A stretch of 45,496 nucleotides of DNA from Thermomonas sp. (GTDB taxonomy: Bacteria > Pseudomonadota > Gammaproteobacteria > Xanthomonadales > Xanthomonadaceae), in the NCBI RefSeq assembly GCF_025993755.1, contig NZ_JAMQHN010000093.1, positions 1-45,496 on the forward strand, read 5' to 3'. The position numbers were made by a program, and so were the translations under genes. Below are positions 8,225 to 21,711 of this stretch, piece by piece (position 1 is the stretch's first letter; the number at the start of each line of letters is the position of its first letter). The notes beneath the pieces were generated by a model. That model saw nothing but the letters and a program-made list of their open reading frames with translations. It was not told where the DNA came from and searched no databases.

Positions 8225-8977
8225 CTACGTAGCGTGTGGTGGTGTGGCGGTCAGGATTTGAGCAGCCGACCAGGAACCGAAGCGTTCCGTCCACTGTCCC
8301 GGAGTGCCCGGCAGGTCGCGTTGTCGCGACAGCGCGGCGAGGTAGCGCTCGCGCGGCCAGACCTCGACGCCCAGACGCTCGGTGTGGGCGTTTGGCACCT
8401 GGGCGTCGATCAGCGGCCAGCCCCAGTCGTGCAGGCGGCTGGCGAGCGCCGCCAGCGCCAGCGAGGAGCCGCCGGATTGCGCCGAGAACATGCTGTCGCC
8501 ACAGAACATCTGTCCGAACGCCAGTCCGATCAGACCGCCGACCAGGGTCTCGCCCGCGTACACCTCGACACTGTGTGCGTGGCCGAGGCGATGCAGCTCG
8601 CGGTAGGCGGCGAACATGCCGGTGGTGATCCAGGTGCCGCGCTGGCCGTGCCGCGGCGCCATGCAGCCGCGAACGACGCCGACGAAATCGGTATCCGCGC
8701 GCACCGTCCAGCCGCTGTGGCGCAGCTGGCGCCGGAGTCTGCGCGGCAGATGGACGCCATCGCTGCGCAGCACCGCGCGCCGCGCCGGACTCCACCACAG
8801 GATCGGTTCGCCTTCCGAATACCAGGGAAAGATGCCGCTGCGGTAGGCGTTGAGGAATCGCGCGGGCGACAGGTCGCCGCCGAAGGCGAGCAGGCCGTCG
8901 GGATCGGCCAGCGCGCGCTCGACCGGAGGGAAGGGCGATGCCGGGTCGGAACCGAGTCGCGGCAGGTGAAGCTCCAT
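8225..8977 (-). CDS. aat: Leucyl/phenylalanyl-tRNA--protein transferase
   Basis: This 250-aa enzyme attaches Leu or Phe from aminoacyl-tRNA to N-terminal Arg/Lys of proteins and so marks them for ClpS/ClpAP degradation (N-end rule). It shows the family core: LLAFGGDLSPARFLNAYRSG, IFPWYSEGEPILWWSP with basic residues after it, TWITTGMFAAYRELH, and GQMFCGDSMFS. Length is typical (about 230-250). The start at 8977 (MELHLPRLG) matches the family; eight upstream in-frame codons are unlikely to be translated. clpA and clpS are not in the window. trxB ends 54 nt upstream on the same strand. Confidence 0.95.
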   Translation of the reverse strand: MELHLPRLGSDPASPFPPVERALADPDGLLAFGGDLSPARFLNAYRSGIFPWYSEGEPILWWSPARRAVLRSDGVHLPRRLRRQLRHSGWTVRADTDFVGVVRGCMAPRHGQRGTWITTGMFAAYRELHRLGHAHSVEVYAGETLVGGLIGLAFGQMFCGDSMFSAQSGGSSLALAALASRLHDWGWPLIDAQVPNAHTERLGVEVWPRERYLAALSRQRDLPGTPGQWTERFGSWSAAQILTATPPHAT

Positions 8978-9031
8978 CGCCCCATTGTAGGAGCGACCCA
9001 TGGGCGCGATCCGGTATTGGTTCGGTACGGA

Positions 9032-11202
<2,171 letters not shown>

Positions 11203-11247
11203 CGTACTATCAAGCAGGTGCGGAAGATTCCTGAGGTTTGATCGCAG

Positions 11248-13614
11248 GTGGGGAAAGCGGTAGCTGACGTTCGCAAGACCGGCCGGAAACCGGCGTCGCG
11301 TGACCGCGGCAGCCGTTCGCAATCCTTGCCCAAGCTGTGGCGCGACATCGCGTTGATCGCGATCGCGCCATTGCTGCTGTACCTGCTGGCTTGCCTGTTT
11401 TCCTATTCGCCGTCGGATCCGGGCTGGGATCATGGCGGCAGCCTGCTGGCGCCGGTCCACAACCTCGGCGGGATTGCCGGGGCCTGGACCGCGAGCTTCC
11501 TGCTGTTCCTGACCGGCTATGTCGCCTTCCTGCTGCCCTTCGTGCTGGGCGCGATCGCCTGGATCGCGCTGTTCGGGATGGACAGCGATGGCGATGGCAG
11601 GGCCGACCTCGGTCCGGCGCTGCGCCTGGTCGGCATCGTCGGTTTTCTGGTGGCCAGCTGCGGCCTGCTGTTCCTGCGCGGCGTGCCGGCCAACGATTTT
11701 TCCGCGGGCAGCGGCGGCATCCTGGGCACCCTGGCCGGGCGCTCGCTGCTGCACGGCTTCGGCCCGGTCGGCGCCAACCTGTTCCTTGTCACCTTGTTCC
11801 TGATCTCCGTCACCCTGGCCACCGGGTTGTCGTGGCTGGCGGTCATGGACCGGATCGGCGCCTGGGTGCTGGCGCTGCCGGGCCTGCTCGACCGCGGCGC
11901 ACGGCAGGGCGCGAAGACCGCGAGCGAGTGGGGCGAAGCGCGGGCGCTGCGCGAGGAGCGCGAAGAAGCGCGGCGCGCCGACAGCCAGCAACGCGCCAGG
12001 CGCGAGCCGGTGCGGATCGAGCCGCCGACCGCGCCAGTGGTCGAAAAGAGCGAGCGCGCCAAGCGCGAGCAGCAGATCCCGTTGTTCCACGGCGGCGATG
12101 TTTTGGGTGTTCCCCCACTGGCCTTGCTCGACGAACCCAAGCCGCAGCCCCTGAGCTACGACGAGGACACGCTGGAGACCTTGTCGCGGCAGATCGAGTT
12201 CAAGCTCAAGGATTTCCGCATCGATGCCGCGGTGGTGGGCGCCTATCCGGGCCCGGTGATCACCCGTTTCGAGGTGCAGCCCGCGCCGGGGGTGAAGGTC
12301 AGCCAGATTTCCTCGCTCGACAAGGACATCGCCCGCGGGCTGTCGGTGAAGTCGGTGCGCGTGGTCGACGTGATCCCCGGCAAATCGGTGATCGGGATGG
12401 AAATCCCGAACGTGCGCCGGGAAATGATCTACCTGAGCGAGCTGCTGCGCTCGAAGGAATACGACAAATCCGGCAGTCCGCTGACGCTGGCGCTGGGCAA
12501 GGACATCGCCGGCAAGCCGATCGTTGCCGACCTCGGGCGGATGCCGCACCTGCTGGTGGCCGGCACCACCGGTTCCGGCAAGTCGGTGGCGGTCAACGCG
12601 ATGGTGCTCTCGCTGCTCTACAAGGCCTCCGCGCAGGACGTGCGGATGCTGATGATCGACCCGAAGATGCTGGAACTGTCGGTCTATCAGGGCATTCCGC
12701 ACCTGCTGGCGCCGGTGGTGACGGACATGAAGGAGGCCGCGAATGGTCTTCGCTGGTGCGTGGCGGAGATGGAGCGCCGCTACAAGCTGATGAGCGCGGT
12801 GGGCGTGCGCAACCTGGCCGGCTTCAACAAGAAGGTGAAGGACGCCATCGACGCCGGCCAGCCGCTGCTCGACCCGCTGTTCAAGGCCGGGCCGGAATCG
12901 GGCGAGGTCGCGCCGACGCTGGAGCCGTTGCCGTTCATCGTCGTGTTCATCGACGAATTCGCCGACATGATGATGATCGTCGGCAAGAAGGTCGAGGAAC
13001 TGATCGCGCGCCTCGCGCAGAAGGCCCGCGCCTCCGGCATCCACCTGATCCTGGCCACCCAGCGGCCGTCGGTGGACGTCATCACCGGCCTGATCAAGGC
13101 CAACATTCCCACCCGCATCGCCTTCCAGGTCTCCAGCAAGATCGATTCCCGCACCATCCTCGACCAGAGCGGCGCGGAAACCCTGCTCGGCAACGGCGAC
13201 ATGCTCTATCTGCCGCCGGGAACCGCCATGCCCGAGCGCATCCATGGCGCGTTCGTGTCGGACGAGGAAGTGCATCGCGTGGTCGAGCACCTCAAGCAGG
13301 ACGGCGGCGGCCCGGATTACATCGAGGGTGTGCTGGAAGAAACCCAGACCATGTACGACGGCAGCAGCGTCGGCGCCGGCGGCTTGCCGGAAGCGCCGGT
13401 CAGCATCGATCCGGAGGCGGATCCGCTGTACGACCAGGCCGTGCAGATCGTCACCGAAACCCGCCGCGCCTCTATTTCCGGCGTCCAGCGGCGATTGAAG
13501 ATCGGCTACAACCGCGCCGCGCGACTGGTCGAAGCGATGGAAGCGGCAGGCGTGGTCAGCGCCCCTGAGCACAACGGCGATCGCGCCGTGCTGGCACCGC
13601 CGCCGCCGCGCTGA
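11248..13614 (+). CDS. ftsK: DNA translocase FtsK
   Basis: This 788-aa septum-anchored motor pumps chromosome ends apart and activates XerCD recombination at dif. Four N-terminal membrane segments lie between about residues 33 and 200 (for example [16 protein letters not shown] and [19 protein letters not shown]). A short charged linker follows (about 215-285; E/R-rich, no long Pro/Gln region as in E. coli). The motor domain has Walker A GTTGSGKS (about 439-446) and Walker [12 protein letters not shown] (about 564-574), and the C-terminal winged-helix gamma domain (about 725-780) reads KOPS sites. It starts with GTG at 11248, preceded by GAGG at 11233-11236. Length is typical of the short-linker Xanthomonadaceae form. 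lolA follows, as in many gammaproteobacteria. Confidence 0.96.
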   Translation: MGKAVADVRKTGRKPASRDRGSRSQSLPKLWRDIALIAIAPLLLYLLACLFSYSPSDPGWDHGGSLLAPVHNLGGIAGAWTASFLLFLTGYVAFLLPFVLGAIAWIALFGMDSDGDGRADLGPALRLVGIVGFLVASCGLLFLRGVPANDFSAGSGGILGTLAGRSLLHGFGPVGANLFLVTLFLISVTLATGLSWLAVMDRIGAWVLALPGLLDRGARQGAKTASEWGEARALREEREEARRADSQQRARREPVRIEPPTAPVVEKSERAKREQQIPLFHGGDVLGVPPLALLDEPKPQPLSYDEDTLETLSRQIEFKLKDFRIDAAVVGAYPGPVITRFEVQPAPGVKVSQISSLDKDIARGLSVKSVRVVDVIPGKSVIGMEIPNVRREMIYLSELLRSKEYDKSGSPLTLALGKDIAGKPIVADLGRMPHLLVAGTTGSGKSVAVNAMVLSLLYKASAQDVRMLMIDPKMLELSVYQGIPHLLAPVVTDMKEAANGLRWCVAEMERRYKLMSAVGVRNLAGFNKKVKDAIDAGQPLLDPLFKAGPESGEVAPTLEPLPFIVVFIDEFADMMMIVGKKVEELIARLAQKARASGIHLILATQRPSVDVITGLIKANIPTRIAFQVSSKIDSRTILDQSGAETLLGNGDMLYLPPGTAMPERIHGAFVSDEEVHRVVEHLKQDGGGPDYIEGVLEETQTMYDGSSVGAGGLPEAPVSIDPEADPLYDQAVQIVTETRRASISGVQRRLKIGYNRAARLVEAMEAAGVVSAPEHNGDRAVLAPPPPR

Positions 13615-13717
13615 GGGCAGGGTGGCCCGAGGAAGCGCGCCCTGCGCGCGGGTGCCGGAGAATGCTGCATTCAGCATGGTGGCGACACACTGTTCGCAAC
13701 GCCGCAGGAGGTGCTGC

Positions 13718-14338
13718 ATGAAATCCATCGTTTCCGCCACGCTGGCCGTGGTGCTGTTGTCCGCCAGCGGCATCGCCGACGCAGGGGCGCGTCAGGACCT
13801 CGCGGCATTCGCCTCGGGCCTGCGTGGTCTGGACGGCCAGTTCAATCAGGAGGTGTACGACCCGCAGGGACGGCGCAAGGAATCCAGCTCCGGTCGCGTG
13901 GCGCTGTCGGCGCCGCATTTGTTCCGCTGGGAATACCGGCAGCCCTACGCGCAATTGGTCCTGGCCGATGGCAAGACCGTGTGGGTGTTCGATCCAGACC
14001 TGAAGCAGGCAAGCCGCCGCCCGCAGGGCGCCGAAGAAGCCAGCAGCCCGCTGGCCGTCCTGCTCGACCCGGCACGGCTTGATCGCGATTTCATCGTCAA
14101 GGAAGCCGGCGATGCCGACGGCCTGAACTGGCTGTCGATCCAGCCTCGCAGCGCCGAGGCCGGGTTCCGCAGCGCGCGCCTGGGATTCTTGCGCAACCAG
14201 TTGCTGCGCATGGAATACGAGGACGCGCTCGGCCAGCGCACCGAGATCCGTTTCAGCAACTGGAAGCGCAACCCGGCGTTTGCCGCGGGAACGTTCGTCT
14301 TCACACCGCCCACCGGCGTGGATGTGATCGGCGGGTAA
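13718..14338 (+). CDS. lolA: Outer-membrane lipoprotein carrier protein LolA
   Basis: This 206-aa periplasmic chaperone carries lipoproteins from LolCDE to LolB. A signal peptide (MKSIVSATLAVVLLSASGIADA, cut near residue 22) is followed by the family landmarks LDGQFNQEVYDPQG, SSGRVALSAPHLFRWEYRQPY, LVLADGKTVWVFDPDL and a C-terminal VFTPPTGVDVI. The strong AGGAGG at 13706-13711, 6 nt before ATG 13718, fixes the start; the open frame extends upstream to 13622 without similarity. It lies 103 nt downstream of ftsK. The usual neighbour rarA is absent and the nuo operon comes next. Confidence 0.93.
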   Translation: MKSIVSATLAVVLLSASGIADAGARQDLAAFASGLRGLDGQFNQEVYDPQGRRKESSSGRVALSAPHLFRWEYRQPYAQLVLADGKTVWVFDPDLKQASRRPQGAEEASSPLAVLLDPARLDRDFIVKEAGDADGLNWLSIQPRSAEAGFRSARLGFLRNQLLRMEYEDALGQRTEIRFSNWKRNPAFAAGTFVFTPPTGVDVIGG

Positions 14339-14470
14339 GAGCGGTTCGCCGCCGCCGCAGTTCGCGCGTGTTGCGAACCATTCGCGATTGGGTGCATCGC
14401 AAGCGGGAACGAGGGCCGCTGTTCGCGTGAAAACGCGATGCAGGTATGGCCGTGGCCGCATCGCGGCGGG

Positions 14471-14476
14471 TAGAAT
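14471..14476 (+). promoter_or_regulatory. candidate -10 box of the nuo operon
   Basis: TAGAAT followed by GC lies 60 nt before nuoA, in the 198-nt gap after lolA. No clear -35 is present at 17 nt. No operator-like palindrome stands out in this gap. Confidence 0.4.
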
Positions 14477-14536
14477 GCGCGGCTACCGGTCGACGGCTTC
14501 GTGTCGTCGAACTCTTCCACAACGCATGAGGCAAGC

Positions 14537-14893
14537 GTGCTGGCCGAGTATCTTCCCCCCCTGCTGTTCCTGATCGTCGCTGCCGGCATCGGCATTGTCC
14601 TGATCATCGTCGGCAACGTGCTCGGCCCCAAGCGGCCGTCCCCGGAGAAACTGTCTCCGTACGAATGCGGCTTCGATGCGTTCGAGAACGCGCGCATGCC
14701 GTTCGACGTGCGCTACTACCTGGTCGCGATCCTGTTCATCGTGTTCGACCTTGAAATCGCCTTCGTCTTCCCGTGGGCGGCGGTGTTCCGCGATCTGGGG
14801 GCGTTCGGCCTGATCGAGATGGGCACCTTCCTTGTGCTGCTGGTGATCGGTTTCGCGTACGTGTGGAAGCGCGGCGCGCTGGAGTGGGAATGA
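14537..14893 (+). CDS. nuoA: NADH-quinone oxidoreductase subunit A
   Basis: This 118-aa membrane subunit of complex I has three hydrophobic segments ([54 protein letters not shown]) and the conserved loop [20 protein letters not shown]. The start is GTG at 14537 (giving MLAEYLPP), set by GAGG at 14528-14531. An in-frame GTG at 14501 would add 12 residues unlike the family. It is the first gene of the nuo operon, and its stop overlaps the nuoB start. Confidence 0.95.
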   Translation: MLAEYLPPLLFLIVAAGIGIVLIIVGNVLGPKRPSPEKLSPYECGFDAFENARMPFDVRYYLVAILFIVFDLEIAFVFPWAAVFRDLGAFGLIEMGTFLVLLVIGFAYVWKRGALEWE

Positions 14894-15480
14894 GCAACCT
14901 CGTCCAAAGCGTTCTCGATGCGGCCAACAATCCGCTGCCCGAAGGCAGGCTGGACGACATCCTGCGGGCCGGCGACGGCAACCCGCTGCAGCAGAACGGG
15001 TTCGTCACCACCAGCATGGACGCGTTGTGGAACTGGGCGCGCACCGGCTCGATGTGGCCGGTGACGTTCGGCCTGGCCTGCTGCGCGGTGGAGATGATGC
15101 ACGCGGGCGCCGCGCGGCTCGACCTCGACCGCTACGGCGTGGTGTTCCGCCCGTCGCCGCGCCAGTCCGACGTGATGATCGTGGCCGGCACCCTGGTCAA
15201 CAAGATGGCGCCGGCGCTGCGCAAGGTCTACGACCAGATGCCCGATCCGAAGTGGGTGATCTCGATGGGCAGTTGCGCCAACGGCGGCGGCTACTACCAC
15301 TATTCCTATTCGGTGGTGCGCGGCTGCGACCGGGTGATTCCGGTCGACGTCTACGTGCCGGGCTGCCCGCCGACCGCCGAGGCGCTGGTGTACGGCATCC
15401 TGCAATTGCAGAAGAAGATTCGCCGCCTGGAGCAGAACCCGTTCTCCAAGGCGGACAAGCCCGAAGGTGCGCGCGCATGA
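14890..15480 (+). CDS. nuoB: NADH-quinone oxidoreductase subunit B
   Basis: This 196-aa peripheral-arm subunit carries the terminal iron-sulfur cluster N2, which reduces quinone. The four expected ligands are present: adjacent Cys64-Cys65 ([10 protein letters not shown]), Cys129 ([11 protein letters not shown]) and Cys159 ([11 protein letters not shown]). ATG 14890 overlaps the nuoA stop by 4 nt (ATGA), and the gene overlaps nuoC the same way, which indicates translational coupling. Confidence 0.97.
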   Translation: MSNLVQSVLDAANNPLPEGRLDDILRAGDGNPLQQNGFVTTSMDALWNWARTGSMWPVTFGLACCAVEMMHAGAARLDLDRYGVVFRPSPRQSDVMIVAGTLVNKMAPALRKVYDQMPDPKWVISMGSCANGGGYYHYSYSVVRGCDRVIPVDVYVPGCPPTAEALVYGILQLQKKIRRLEQNPFSKADKPEGARA

Positions 15481-16238
15481 GCACGACGCTGGTCGATGCG
15501 CTTGCCGCACGTTTCGGCGCCGAGGCGCTCAAGGTCGCGCAGCCGCGCGGTGAAATCACGCTGGAACTGACCCCGGAAATCTGGCTGTCGGCCGCCACCG
15601 CGCTGCGTGACGAGTTCGGATTCGATACCTTCATCGACCTGTGCGGGGTCGATTACCTCGGCTATGGCAACGACGAGTGGGACGGCGTCGAGGCGAACTG
15701 GCACGGCTTCGGCCGTGGCGCCGAAGGCTACGGCCCGGGCCGGTTCAACTGGGGCGAAGAGCCCAGCCACCAGGTCTCGACCCCGGCCGGCATCGCCCCG
15801 GATCGCCGCGAAACCAGGCGCTTCGCGGTGGTCATGCAGCTGCTTTCGATCCGCGACAACAAGCGCGTCGCCGCGCGCTGCTTCGCCCCCGACGACGGCC
15901 TGCCGATGGTGCCTTCCGTCACCGGCGTCTGGCGCGGCGCGGACTGGTACGAGCGCGAGGCTTTCGACTTGTACGGGGTGATCTTCGACGGCCATCCCGA
16001 CCTGCGCCGCATCCTGACCGACTATGGCTTCATCGGCCATCCGTTCCGCAAGGATTTCCCGCTGATCGGCAATGTCGAGGTGCACTACGACGCCGAGCGC
16101 AAGCGCGTGGTCTATGCGCCGGTCACCAGCGTGGTGCCGCGCGTGGGCGTGGCGCGGGTGATTCGCGACGACAGCCGCTTCGACACCGCCGAGGAAGAGA
16201 TCGAACACCGCATCCTCGACCGGGAGACCCGCCGATGA
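15477..16238 (+). CDS. nuoC: NADH-quinone oxidoreductase subunit C
   Basis: This 253-aa subunit of the complex I peripheral arm has the 30-kDa-subunit signature [20 protein letters not shown] (about 157-176), then RRIL and [15 protein letters not shown]. It is longer than the roughly 200-aa form of alphaproteobacteria. Residues about 63-112 form a Gly/Trp/Glu-rich insertion ([15 protein letters not shown] through EEPSHQVS), which I recall as a feature of xanthomonad NuoC. It overlaps nuoB and nuoD by ATGA junctions. NuoC and NuoD are separate here, not fused as in E. coli. Confidence 0.96.
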   Translation: MSTTLVDALAARFGAEALKVAQPRGEITLELTPEIWLSAATALRDEFGFDTFIDLCGVDYLGYGNDEWDGVEANWHGFGRGAEGYGPGRFNWGEEPSHQVSTPAGIAPDRRETRRFAVVMQLLSIRDNKRVAARCFAPDDGLPMVPSVTGVWRGADWYEREAFDLYGVIFDGHPDLRRILTDYGFIGHPFRKDFPLIGNVEVHYDAERKRVVYAPVTSVVPRVGVARVIRDDSRFDTAEEEIEHRILDRETRR

Positions 16239-17545
16239 ACGCGCACGTCATGCCCAGCTCCGAGCCGTTCGCCAGCAATCCGGAAGAGGCCCGGCAGGAA
16301 ATCCGCAACTACACGATGAACTTCGGGCCGCAGCATCCGGCGGCCCATGGCGTGCTGCGCCTGATCCTGGAGATGGATGGCGAAGTGGTGCGCCGCGCCG
16401 ATCCGCACGTCGGCCTGCTCCATCGCGGCACCGAGAAACTGGCCGAATCCAAGCCATTCAACCAGTCGATCCCGTACATGGACCGGCTGGATTACGTGTC
16501 GATGATGTGCAACGAGCACGCTTACGTGCGCGCCATCGAAACCCTGATGGGGATCGAGGCGCCGGAGCGTGCGCAGTGGATCCGCACGTTGTTCGACGAG
16601 GTCACCCGCATCCTCAACCACCTGATGTGGCTGGGCAGCAATGCGCTCGACCTCGGCGCGATGGCGGTGTTCCTCTACAGCTTCCGCGAGCGTGAGGAGC
16701 TGATGGACACCTACGAGGCGGTGTCCGGCGCGCGCATGCACGCGGCCTACTATCGTCCGGGCGGCGTCTATCGCGACCTGCCGGACCGCATGCCCAAGTA
16801 CAAGGAGTCGCCTTGGCACAAGGGCGGCAAGCTCAAGCGCTTCAACGAGGCCCGCGAAGGTTCGCTGCTCGACTACCTCGAGCACTTCACCCGGACCTTT
16901 CCGGATCGCGTCGACGAATACGAAACCCTGCTGACCGAAAACCGGATCTGGAAGCAGCGCACGGTCGGGATCGGCGTCGTCGCGCCCGAGCAGGCCAAGG
17001 CCCTGGGAATGAGCGGCGTCATGCTGCGCGGCTCGGGGATCGAGTGGGATCTGCGCAAGAAGCAGCCCTATGCGAAGTACGCCGAGGTCGATTTCGACAT
17101 TCCGATCGGCGTCAACGGCGACTGCTACGACCGCTACCTCGTGCGCATTGCCGAGATGCGCGAGTCCAACCGCATCATCGCCCAGTGCGTGGAGTGGCTG
17201 AAGGCCAACCCCGGCCCGGTCATGGTCAACAACTACAAGGTTGCGCCGCCGTCCCGTGCCGAGATGAAGCACAGCATGGAAGCGCTGATCCACCACTTCA
17301 AGCTGTTCTCCGAAGGCTACTGCGTGCCGGCCGGCGAGACTTATGCCGCGGTGGAGGCGCCCAAGGGCGAGTTTGGCTGCTACCTGGTCAGCGATGGCGC
17401 CAACAAGCCGTTCCGCGTCCATCTGCGCGCCCCCGGCTTCGCCCACCTGGCCTCGATGGACGAGATCGTCAAGGGCCACATGCTCTCCGACGTGGTGGCG
17501 ATGATCGGCACCTACGACCTGGTGTTCGGCGAGGTGGATCGATGA
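16235..17545 (+). CDS. nuoD: NADH-quinone oxidoreductase subunit D
   Basis: This 436-aa, 49-kDa-type subunit is related to the large subunit of NiFe hydrogenases and forms the quinone pocket with NuoB. Landmarks are [57 protein letters not shown] and the C-terminal [12 protein letters not shown]. The pocket residues His and Tyr are present in GPQHPAAHG and in [12 protein letters not shown] 16235 overlaps the nuoC stop. A 55-nt gap separates it from nuoE, the first non-overlapping junction in the operon. Confidence 0.97.
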   Translation: MNAHVMPSSEPFASNPEEARQEIRNYTMNFGPQHPAAHGVLRLILEMDGEVVRRADPHVGLLHRGTEKLAESKPFNQSIPYMDRLDYVSMMCNEHAYVRAIETLMGIEAPERAQWIRTLFDEVTRILNHLMWLGSNALDLGAMAVFLYSFREREELMDTYEAVSGARMHAAYYRPGGVYRDLPDRMPKYKESPWHKGGKLKRFNEAREGSLLDYLEHFTRTFPDRVDEYETLLTENRIWKQRTVGIGVVAPEQAKALGMSGVMLRGSGIEWDLRKKQPYAKYAEVDFDIPIGVNGDCYDRYLVRIAEMRESNRIIAQCVEWLKANPGPVMVNNYKVAPPSRAEMKHSMEALIHHFKLFSEGYCVPAGETYAAVEAPKGEFGCYLVSDGANKPFRVHLRAPGFAHLASMDEIVKGHMLSDVVAMIGTYDLVFGEVDR

Positions 17546-17600
17546 GTGCCCGTACCCCGTTCGCCGGTTGCCCCGCCGCAGCCCGCGGAGGTTCCAACCC

Positions 17601-18128
17601 ATGAAAGCAACCGGCAATTTCGAAGCCTGCCGCAACATCGATCCGATGGCCGCGCTGTCGGACGTCACCCGTGGCCACATCGATCACTGGCTGGCCAAGT
17701 TCCCCGCGCTGCGGCGGCGATCGGCCGTGCTGCAGGGCCTGCACGCGGCGCAGGAACAGAATGGCGGGTGGCTGACCGATGAGCTGATCGCGGCGGTCGC
17801 GAAGTATCTCGGCATTCCGCCGGTGTGGGCCTACGAGGTCGCCACCTTCTATTCGATGTTCGAACTGGAGCCGGTGGGCCGCAACAGCGTGTCGTTCTGC
17901 ACCAACATCAGCTGCTGGCTCAACGGCGCCGAGGATCTGGTCGCGCATGCCGAAAGGAAGCTGGGCGTGAAGCTGGGCGAATCGACCCCGGACGGGCGCG
18001 TCTATCTGCGCTGCGAGGAAGAATGCGTGGCCGGCTGCTGCGGCGCTCCGGTGGCCGTGGTCAACGGCCACTACCACGAGAAGCTCACGCCGCAGAAGGT
18101 CGATGAGTTGCTGGATGGGCTGAAGTAA
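17601..18128 (+). CDS. nuoE: NADH-quinone oxidoreductase subunit E
   Basis: This 175-aa, thioredoxin-fold 24-kDa subunit holds the 2Fe-2S cluster N1a. The ligands are Cys100 and Cys105 ([10 protein letters not shown]-x4-C) and Cys142 and Cys146 (ECVAGCCG, C-x3-C). An N-terminal helical region with [12 protein letters not shown] precedes them. GGAGG at 17587-17591 selects ATG 17601; an upstream in-frame ATG at 17568 has no such site. Its stop codon shares a base with the nuoF start. Confidence 0.96.
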   Translation: MKATGNFEACRNIDPMAALSDVTRGHIDHWLAKFPALRRRSAVLQGLHAAQEQNGGWLTDELIAAVAKYLGIPPVWAYEVATFYSMFELEPVGRNSVSFCTNISCWLNGAEDLVAHAERKLGVKLGESTPDGRVYLRCEEECVAGCCGAPVAVVNGHYHEKLTPQKVDELLDGLK

Positions 18129-19495
18129 TGATCGGACACACCTACTACTCGGAAGGCAAGGGTCCGGTCGGCCCGGCGCCGGAGGCGCATCAGGCGGTCT
18201 ATACGACGCTGCATTTCGACAGGCCGTGGTCGTACGAGAACTATCTCAAGACCGGCGGCTATCAGGCGCTGCGCAAGATTCTGACCGAGAAGATCCCGCC
18301 GGCGGACGTGATCGAGATCGTCAAGGCCTCGGGCCTGCGCGGCCGCGGCGGCGCGGGCTTCCCGACCGGTCTGAAGTGGAGCTTCATGCCCAAGGGCGAC
18401 GGCGAGAAGTACATCCTGTGCAACTCGGACGAGTCCGAGCCGGGCACCTGCAAGGACCGCGACATCCTGCGCTACAACCCGCACGCGGTGATCGAGGGGC
18501 TGGCGATCGCCTGCTATGCCACCAACACGAAGGTTGCCTACAACTACCTGCGCGGCGAGTTCCACCTGGAGCCGTTCGAACACGTCGAGGAAGCGCTGGC
18601 CGAAGCCTACAAGCACGGCTGGCTGGGCAAGGACATCCTCGGCAGCGGCATCGACATCGACATTTACAACGCGCTCGGCGCCGGCGCCTACATCTGCGGC
18701 GAGGAAACCGCGCTGATGGAGTCGCTGGAAGGCAAGAAGGGCCAGCCGCGCTACAAGCCGCCGTTCCCGGCCAACTTCGGCCTGTACGGCAAGCCGACCA
18801 CCATCAACAACACCGAAACCTACGCCTCGGTGCCGGCGATCATCCGCAACGGCCCCGAATGGTTCATGGCTCAGGGCATCCCCAACAGCGGCGGCTGCAA
18901 GATCTTCTCGGTCTCCGGCCACGTCAACCGCCCGGGCAATCACGAGGTCAAGCTCGGCATTCCGTTCGCCGAACTGCTCGAGATGTGCGGCGGCGTGCGA
19001 AACGGCCACCGCATCAAGGCGGTGATCCCGGGCGGCTCGTCGATGCCGGTGCTGCCGGGCGAGGTGATGATGAAGCTGACGATGGACTACGACAGCATCA
19101 AGAACGCCGGGTCGGGCCTTGGCTCGGGCGCGGTGATCGTGATGGACGAGACCACCTGCATGGTGCGTGCCTGCCAGCGCATCAGCCGCTTCTACAAGAA
19201 CGAAAGCTGCGGCCAGTGCACGCCCTGCCGCGAGGGCACCGGCTGGATGAACCGCATGCTCAACCGCATCGCCAGCTTCCAGGCCAATCTCGACGACCTG
19301 AAGATGCTGCGCGCGGCCGCCGGACAGATCGAGGGCCACACCATCTGCGCCTTCGGCGAGGCCGCGGCCTGGCCGGTGCAGGGCTTCCTGCGCCATTACT
19401 GGCATGAATTCGAATACGCCATCGTGAACAAGCGGTTCTATGTGGACGACGAACGGGCCGGCACCCTCGCTGCGGCCGTGCAGGGAGGGGTGTGA
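18128..19495 (+). CDS. nuoF: NADH-quinone oxidoreductase subunit F
   Basis: This 455-aa NADH-oxidising subunit binds FMN and one 4Fe-4S cluster (N3). It shows the FMN/NADH-binding glycine loop [16 protein letters not shown] (69-84), [19 protein letters not shown] (185-202), and the cluster ligands Cys361, Cys364, Cys367 (ESCGQCTPC) with Cys407 (TICAFG). The first base of its ATG is the last base of the nuoE TAA. Length is normal. Confidence 0.97.
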   Translation: MIGHTYYSEGKGPVGPAPEAHQAVYTTLHFDRPWSYENYLKTGGYQALRKILTEKIPPADVIEIVKASGLRGRGGAGFPTGLKWSFMPKGDGEKYILCNSDESEPGTCKDRDILRYNPHAVIEGLAIACYATNTKVAYNYLRGEFHLEPFEHVEEALAEAYKHGWLGKDILGSGIDIDIYNALGAGAYICGEETALMESLEGKKGQPRYKPPFPANFGLYGKPTTINNTETYASVPAIIRNGPEWFMAQGIPNSGGCKIFSVSGHVNRPGNHEVKLGIPFAELLEMCGGVRNGHRIKAVIPGGSSMPVLPGEVMMKLTMDYDSIKNAGSGLGSGAVIVMDETTCMVRACQRISRFYKNESCGQCTPCREGTGWMNRMLNRIASFQANLDDLKMLRAAAGQIEGHTICAFGEAAAWPVQGFLRHYWHEFEYAIVNKRFYVDDERAGTLAAAVQGGV

Positions 19496-21711
19496 TGGCC
19501 GAGCCCGTCAACCCGAACCTGCCGCCGGACCAGGTGACCGTCTTCATCGACGGGGTCGAACTGGCCGCGCCCAAGGGGGCGATGATCATCCAGGTGGCGG
19601 ACAAGGCGGGGATCCAGATCCCGCGTTTCTGCTACCACCCCAAGCTGCCGATCGCGGCCAACTGCCGCATGTGCATGGTCGATACCGAAGTCGGCGGACG
19701 CCCCGCGCCCAAGCCGTCGCCGGCCTGCGCGACGCCGGTGATGGACGGCATGAAGATCTTCACGCGCAACGCCAAGGCCATGCAGGCCCAGCGCAACGTG
19801 ATGGAATTCCTGCTGATCAACCACCCGCTGGATTGCCCGGTCTGCGACCAAGGCGGCGAGTGCGAACTGCAGGATCTGGCGCTGGGCTACGGGCGCTCGG
19901 TCAACCGCTTCGTCGAACGCAAGCGTTCGGTGGCCGACGAGAACCTCGGCCCGCTGGTGTCCAGCGACATGACGCGCTGCATCCACTGCACGCGCTGCAT
20001 CCGCGTGACGGCTGAAATCGCCGGCACCTACGAGCTGGGCGGCATGTACCGCGGCGAGAACCTGCAGATCGGCACCTACGACGGCAAGCCGCTGACCACC
20101 GAGCTGTCCGGCAACGTCATCGATGTCTGCCCGGTCGGCGCGCTGACCGACAAGGTGTTCCGCTTCAAGGCACGGCCGTGGGAGATGATCGCGCGTCCGT
20201 CGCTGGGTTATCACGATCCGCTGGGCAGCAATCTGTTCCTGCACACCCGGCGCGGCGAGATCCTGCGCTGCGTGCCGCGCAACAACGAGGCGGTCAACGA
20301 GTGCTGGCTCTCCGACCGCGACCGCTACGCGCGCGCCGGCCTGTACAGCGAAGACCGCGCCGTCGCGCCGATGGTGCGCGACAACGGCACGCTCCGCGAG
20401 GCCACCTGGGACGAAGCGCTGGCGCGCGCCGCGCAGATCCTCAAGGACAATGCCGGCGACGCGCTCGGCGTGCTGGCGCATCCGGCGACGACCAACGAGG
20501 AAGGCGCGCTGCTGGCGCGTCTGGCCGAGGGTCTGGGAAGCGGCAACATCGACCACCGCATCACCCAGATCGACCTGTCCGACGGCGCGAGCGCCGAGTC
20601 CTTCGGCATGCCCGTCGAGCAGATCGAGAAAGCCGATGCCATCGTCATCGTCGGCAGCAACCTGCGCCACGAGGTGCCGCTGCTGCACCAGCGCGTCCGC
20701 AAGGCGTGGAAGGCCGGCGCGCGGGTGTTCGTGGTCAATCCGGTCGATTTCGAGTTCACGTTCGACAGCGCCGGCAAGCACATCGTGGCGCCCTCGAAGC
20801 TGGCCTCGGCGCTGGCCGGACTGGATCTTGGCGACGCCGGCCGTGCCGCGGTCATCGTCGGCGAGATCGCGGAAAACGGCCCGCACGCGGCCGCGATCCG
20901 CGCCGCGGCGGCGGCGTTCGCCGCCCGCACCGGCGCCAGCCTGTGCCGCATCCCGCAGGGCGCCAACGCGGTCGGCCTGACCCGTCTGGGCGTGCTTCCG
21001 AGCGGACGCGATGCCCGCGCCATGCTCAAGGACCGTCGCGGCGCCTACATCGTCCACGGCATCGAGCCGGCGCTGGATTGCGTCGATCCGATCGCGGCGA
21101 TGGAAGCGCTGGGCGCGGCCCAGGTCGTGGCGCTCAACGCGTATGCCAGCGAATCGCTCAAGGCGGTGGCCGACGTGCTGCTGCCGATCGGCGCCTTCCC
21201 CGAGATCGAAGCCAGCCTGACCAACCTCGACGGCATCGAACAGCAGGCGCTGCCGGCCGGCAAGCTGCAGGGCGCGGCCCATTCCGGCTGGCGCGTGCTG
21301 CGCGCATTGGGTGGCGATCTGGCGCTTCCCGGCTTCGGGTTCACCACGCTGGACGAACTGCGCGCCGGCATGACGCGCAAGGAAGTGAACGTGGCTCGCG
21401 GCGTGGCGCCGCAGACGGGTGGAGGACTGGAAGTCGCCGTCACGCGTGCGATCTACCGCGTCGATGCGGTGGTCCGCCGCTGCGAGGCGCTGCAATCGCA
21501 TCCGCTGAACAAGAGCCCGCGCGCCAGCGTGCACCCGGAAGACGCCTCCGCCGTCGGTGTGGTCCATGACGCAATGGGCAAGCTGGGAGCGGCAATGCTG
21601 CCGGTCATGCACGATAGGCGGGTCGCCCGCGGCTGCGTGTGGATCGAATCCGGTTATGACGCCACCGCGCCGCTCGCGGCCGCGGCCACAGTGAGCCTTG
21701 CCCGCCCATGA
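19495..21711 (+). CDS. nuoG: NADH-quinone oxidoreductase subunit G
   Basis: This 738-aa, 75-kDa subunit has several clusters. 2Fe-2S ligands are Cys46, Cys57, Cys60 and Cys78. Next come the His110/Cys114/Cys117/Cys123 set ([10 protein letters not shown]) and Cys162/165/168 with Cys212 ([15 protein letters not shown]). A molybdopterin-oxidoreductase-like domain without cofactor follows from about residue 225. The extra N7 cluster of E. coli-type NuoG is not obvious. ATG 19495 follows GGGAGGGG at 19483-19490; a GTG directly before it (19492) is also in frame. It overlaps nuoF by 1 nt and nuoH by 4 nt. Confidence 0.95.
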   Translation: MAEPVNPNLPPDQVTVFIDGVELAAPKGAMIIQVADKAGIQIPRFCYHPKLPIAANCRMCMVDTEVGGRPAPKPSPACATPVMDGMKIFTRNAKAMQAQRNVMEFLLINHPLDCPVCDQGGECELQDLALGYGRSVNRFVERKRSVADENLGPLVSSDMTRCIHCTRCIRVTAEIAGTYELGGMYRGENLQIGTYDGKPLTTELSGNVIDVCPVGALTDKVFRFKARPWEMIARPSLGYHDPLGSNLFLHTRRGEILRCVPRNNEAVNECWLSDRDRYARAGLYSEDRAVAPMVRDNGTLREATWDEALARAAQILKDNAGDALGVLAHPATTNEEGALLARLAEGLGSGNIDHRITQIDLSDGASAESFGMPVEQIEKADAIVIVGSNLRHEVPLLHQRVRKAWKAGARVFVVNPVDFEFTFDSAGKHIVAPSKLASALAGLDLGDAGRAAVIVGEIAENGPHAAAIRAAAAAFAARTGASLCRIPQGANAVGLTRLGVLPSGRDARAMLKDRRGAYIVHGIEPALDCVDPIAAMEALGAAQVVALNAYASESLKAVADVLLPIGAFPEIEASLTNLDGIEQQALPAGKLQGAAHSGWRVLRALGGDLALPGFGFTTLDELRAGMTRKEVNVARGVAPQTGGGLEVAVTRAIYRVDAVVRRCEALQSHPLNKSPRASVHPEDASAVGVVHDAMGKLGAAMLPVMHDRRVARGCVWIESGYDATAPLAAAATVSLARP

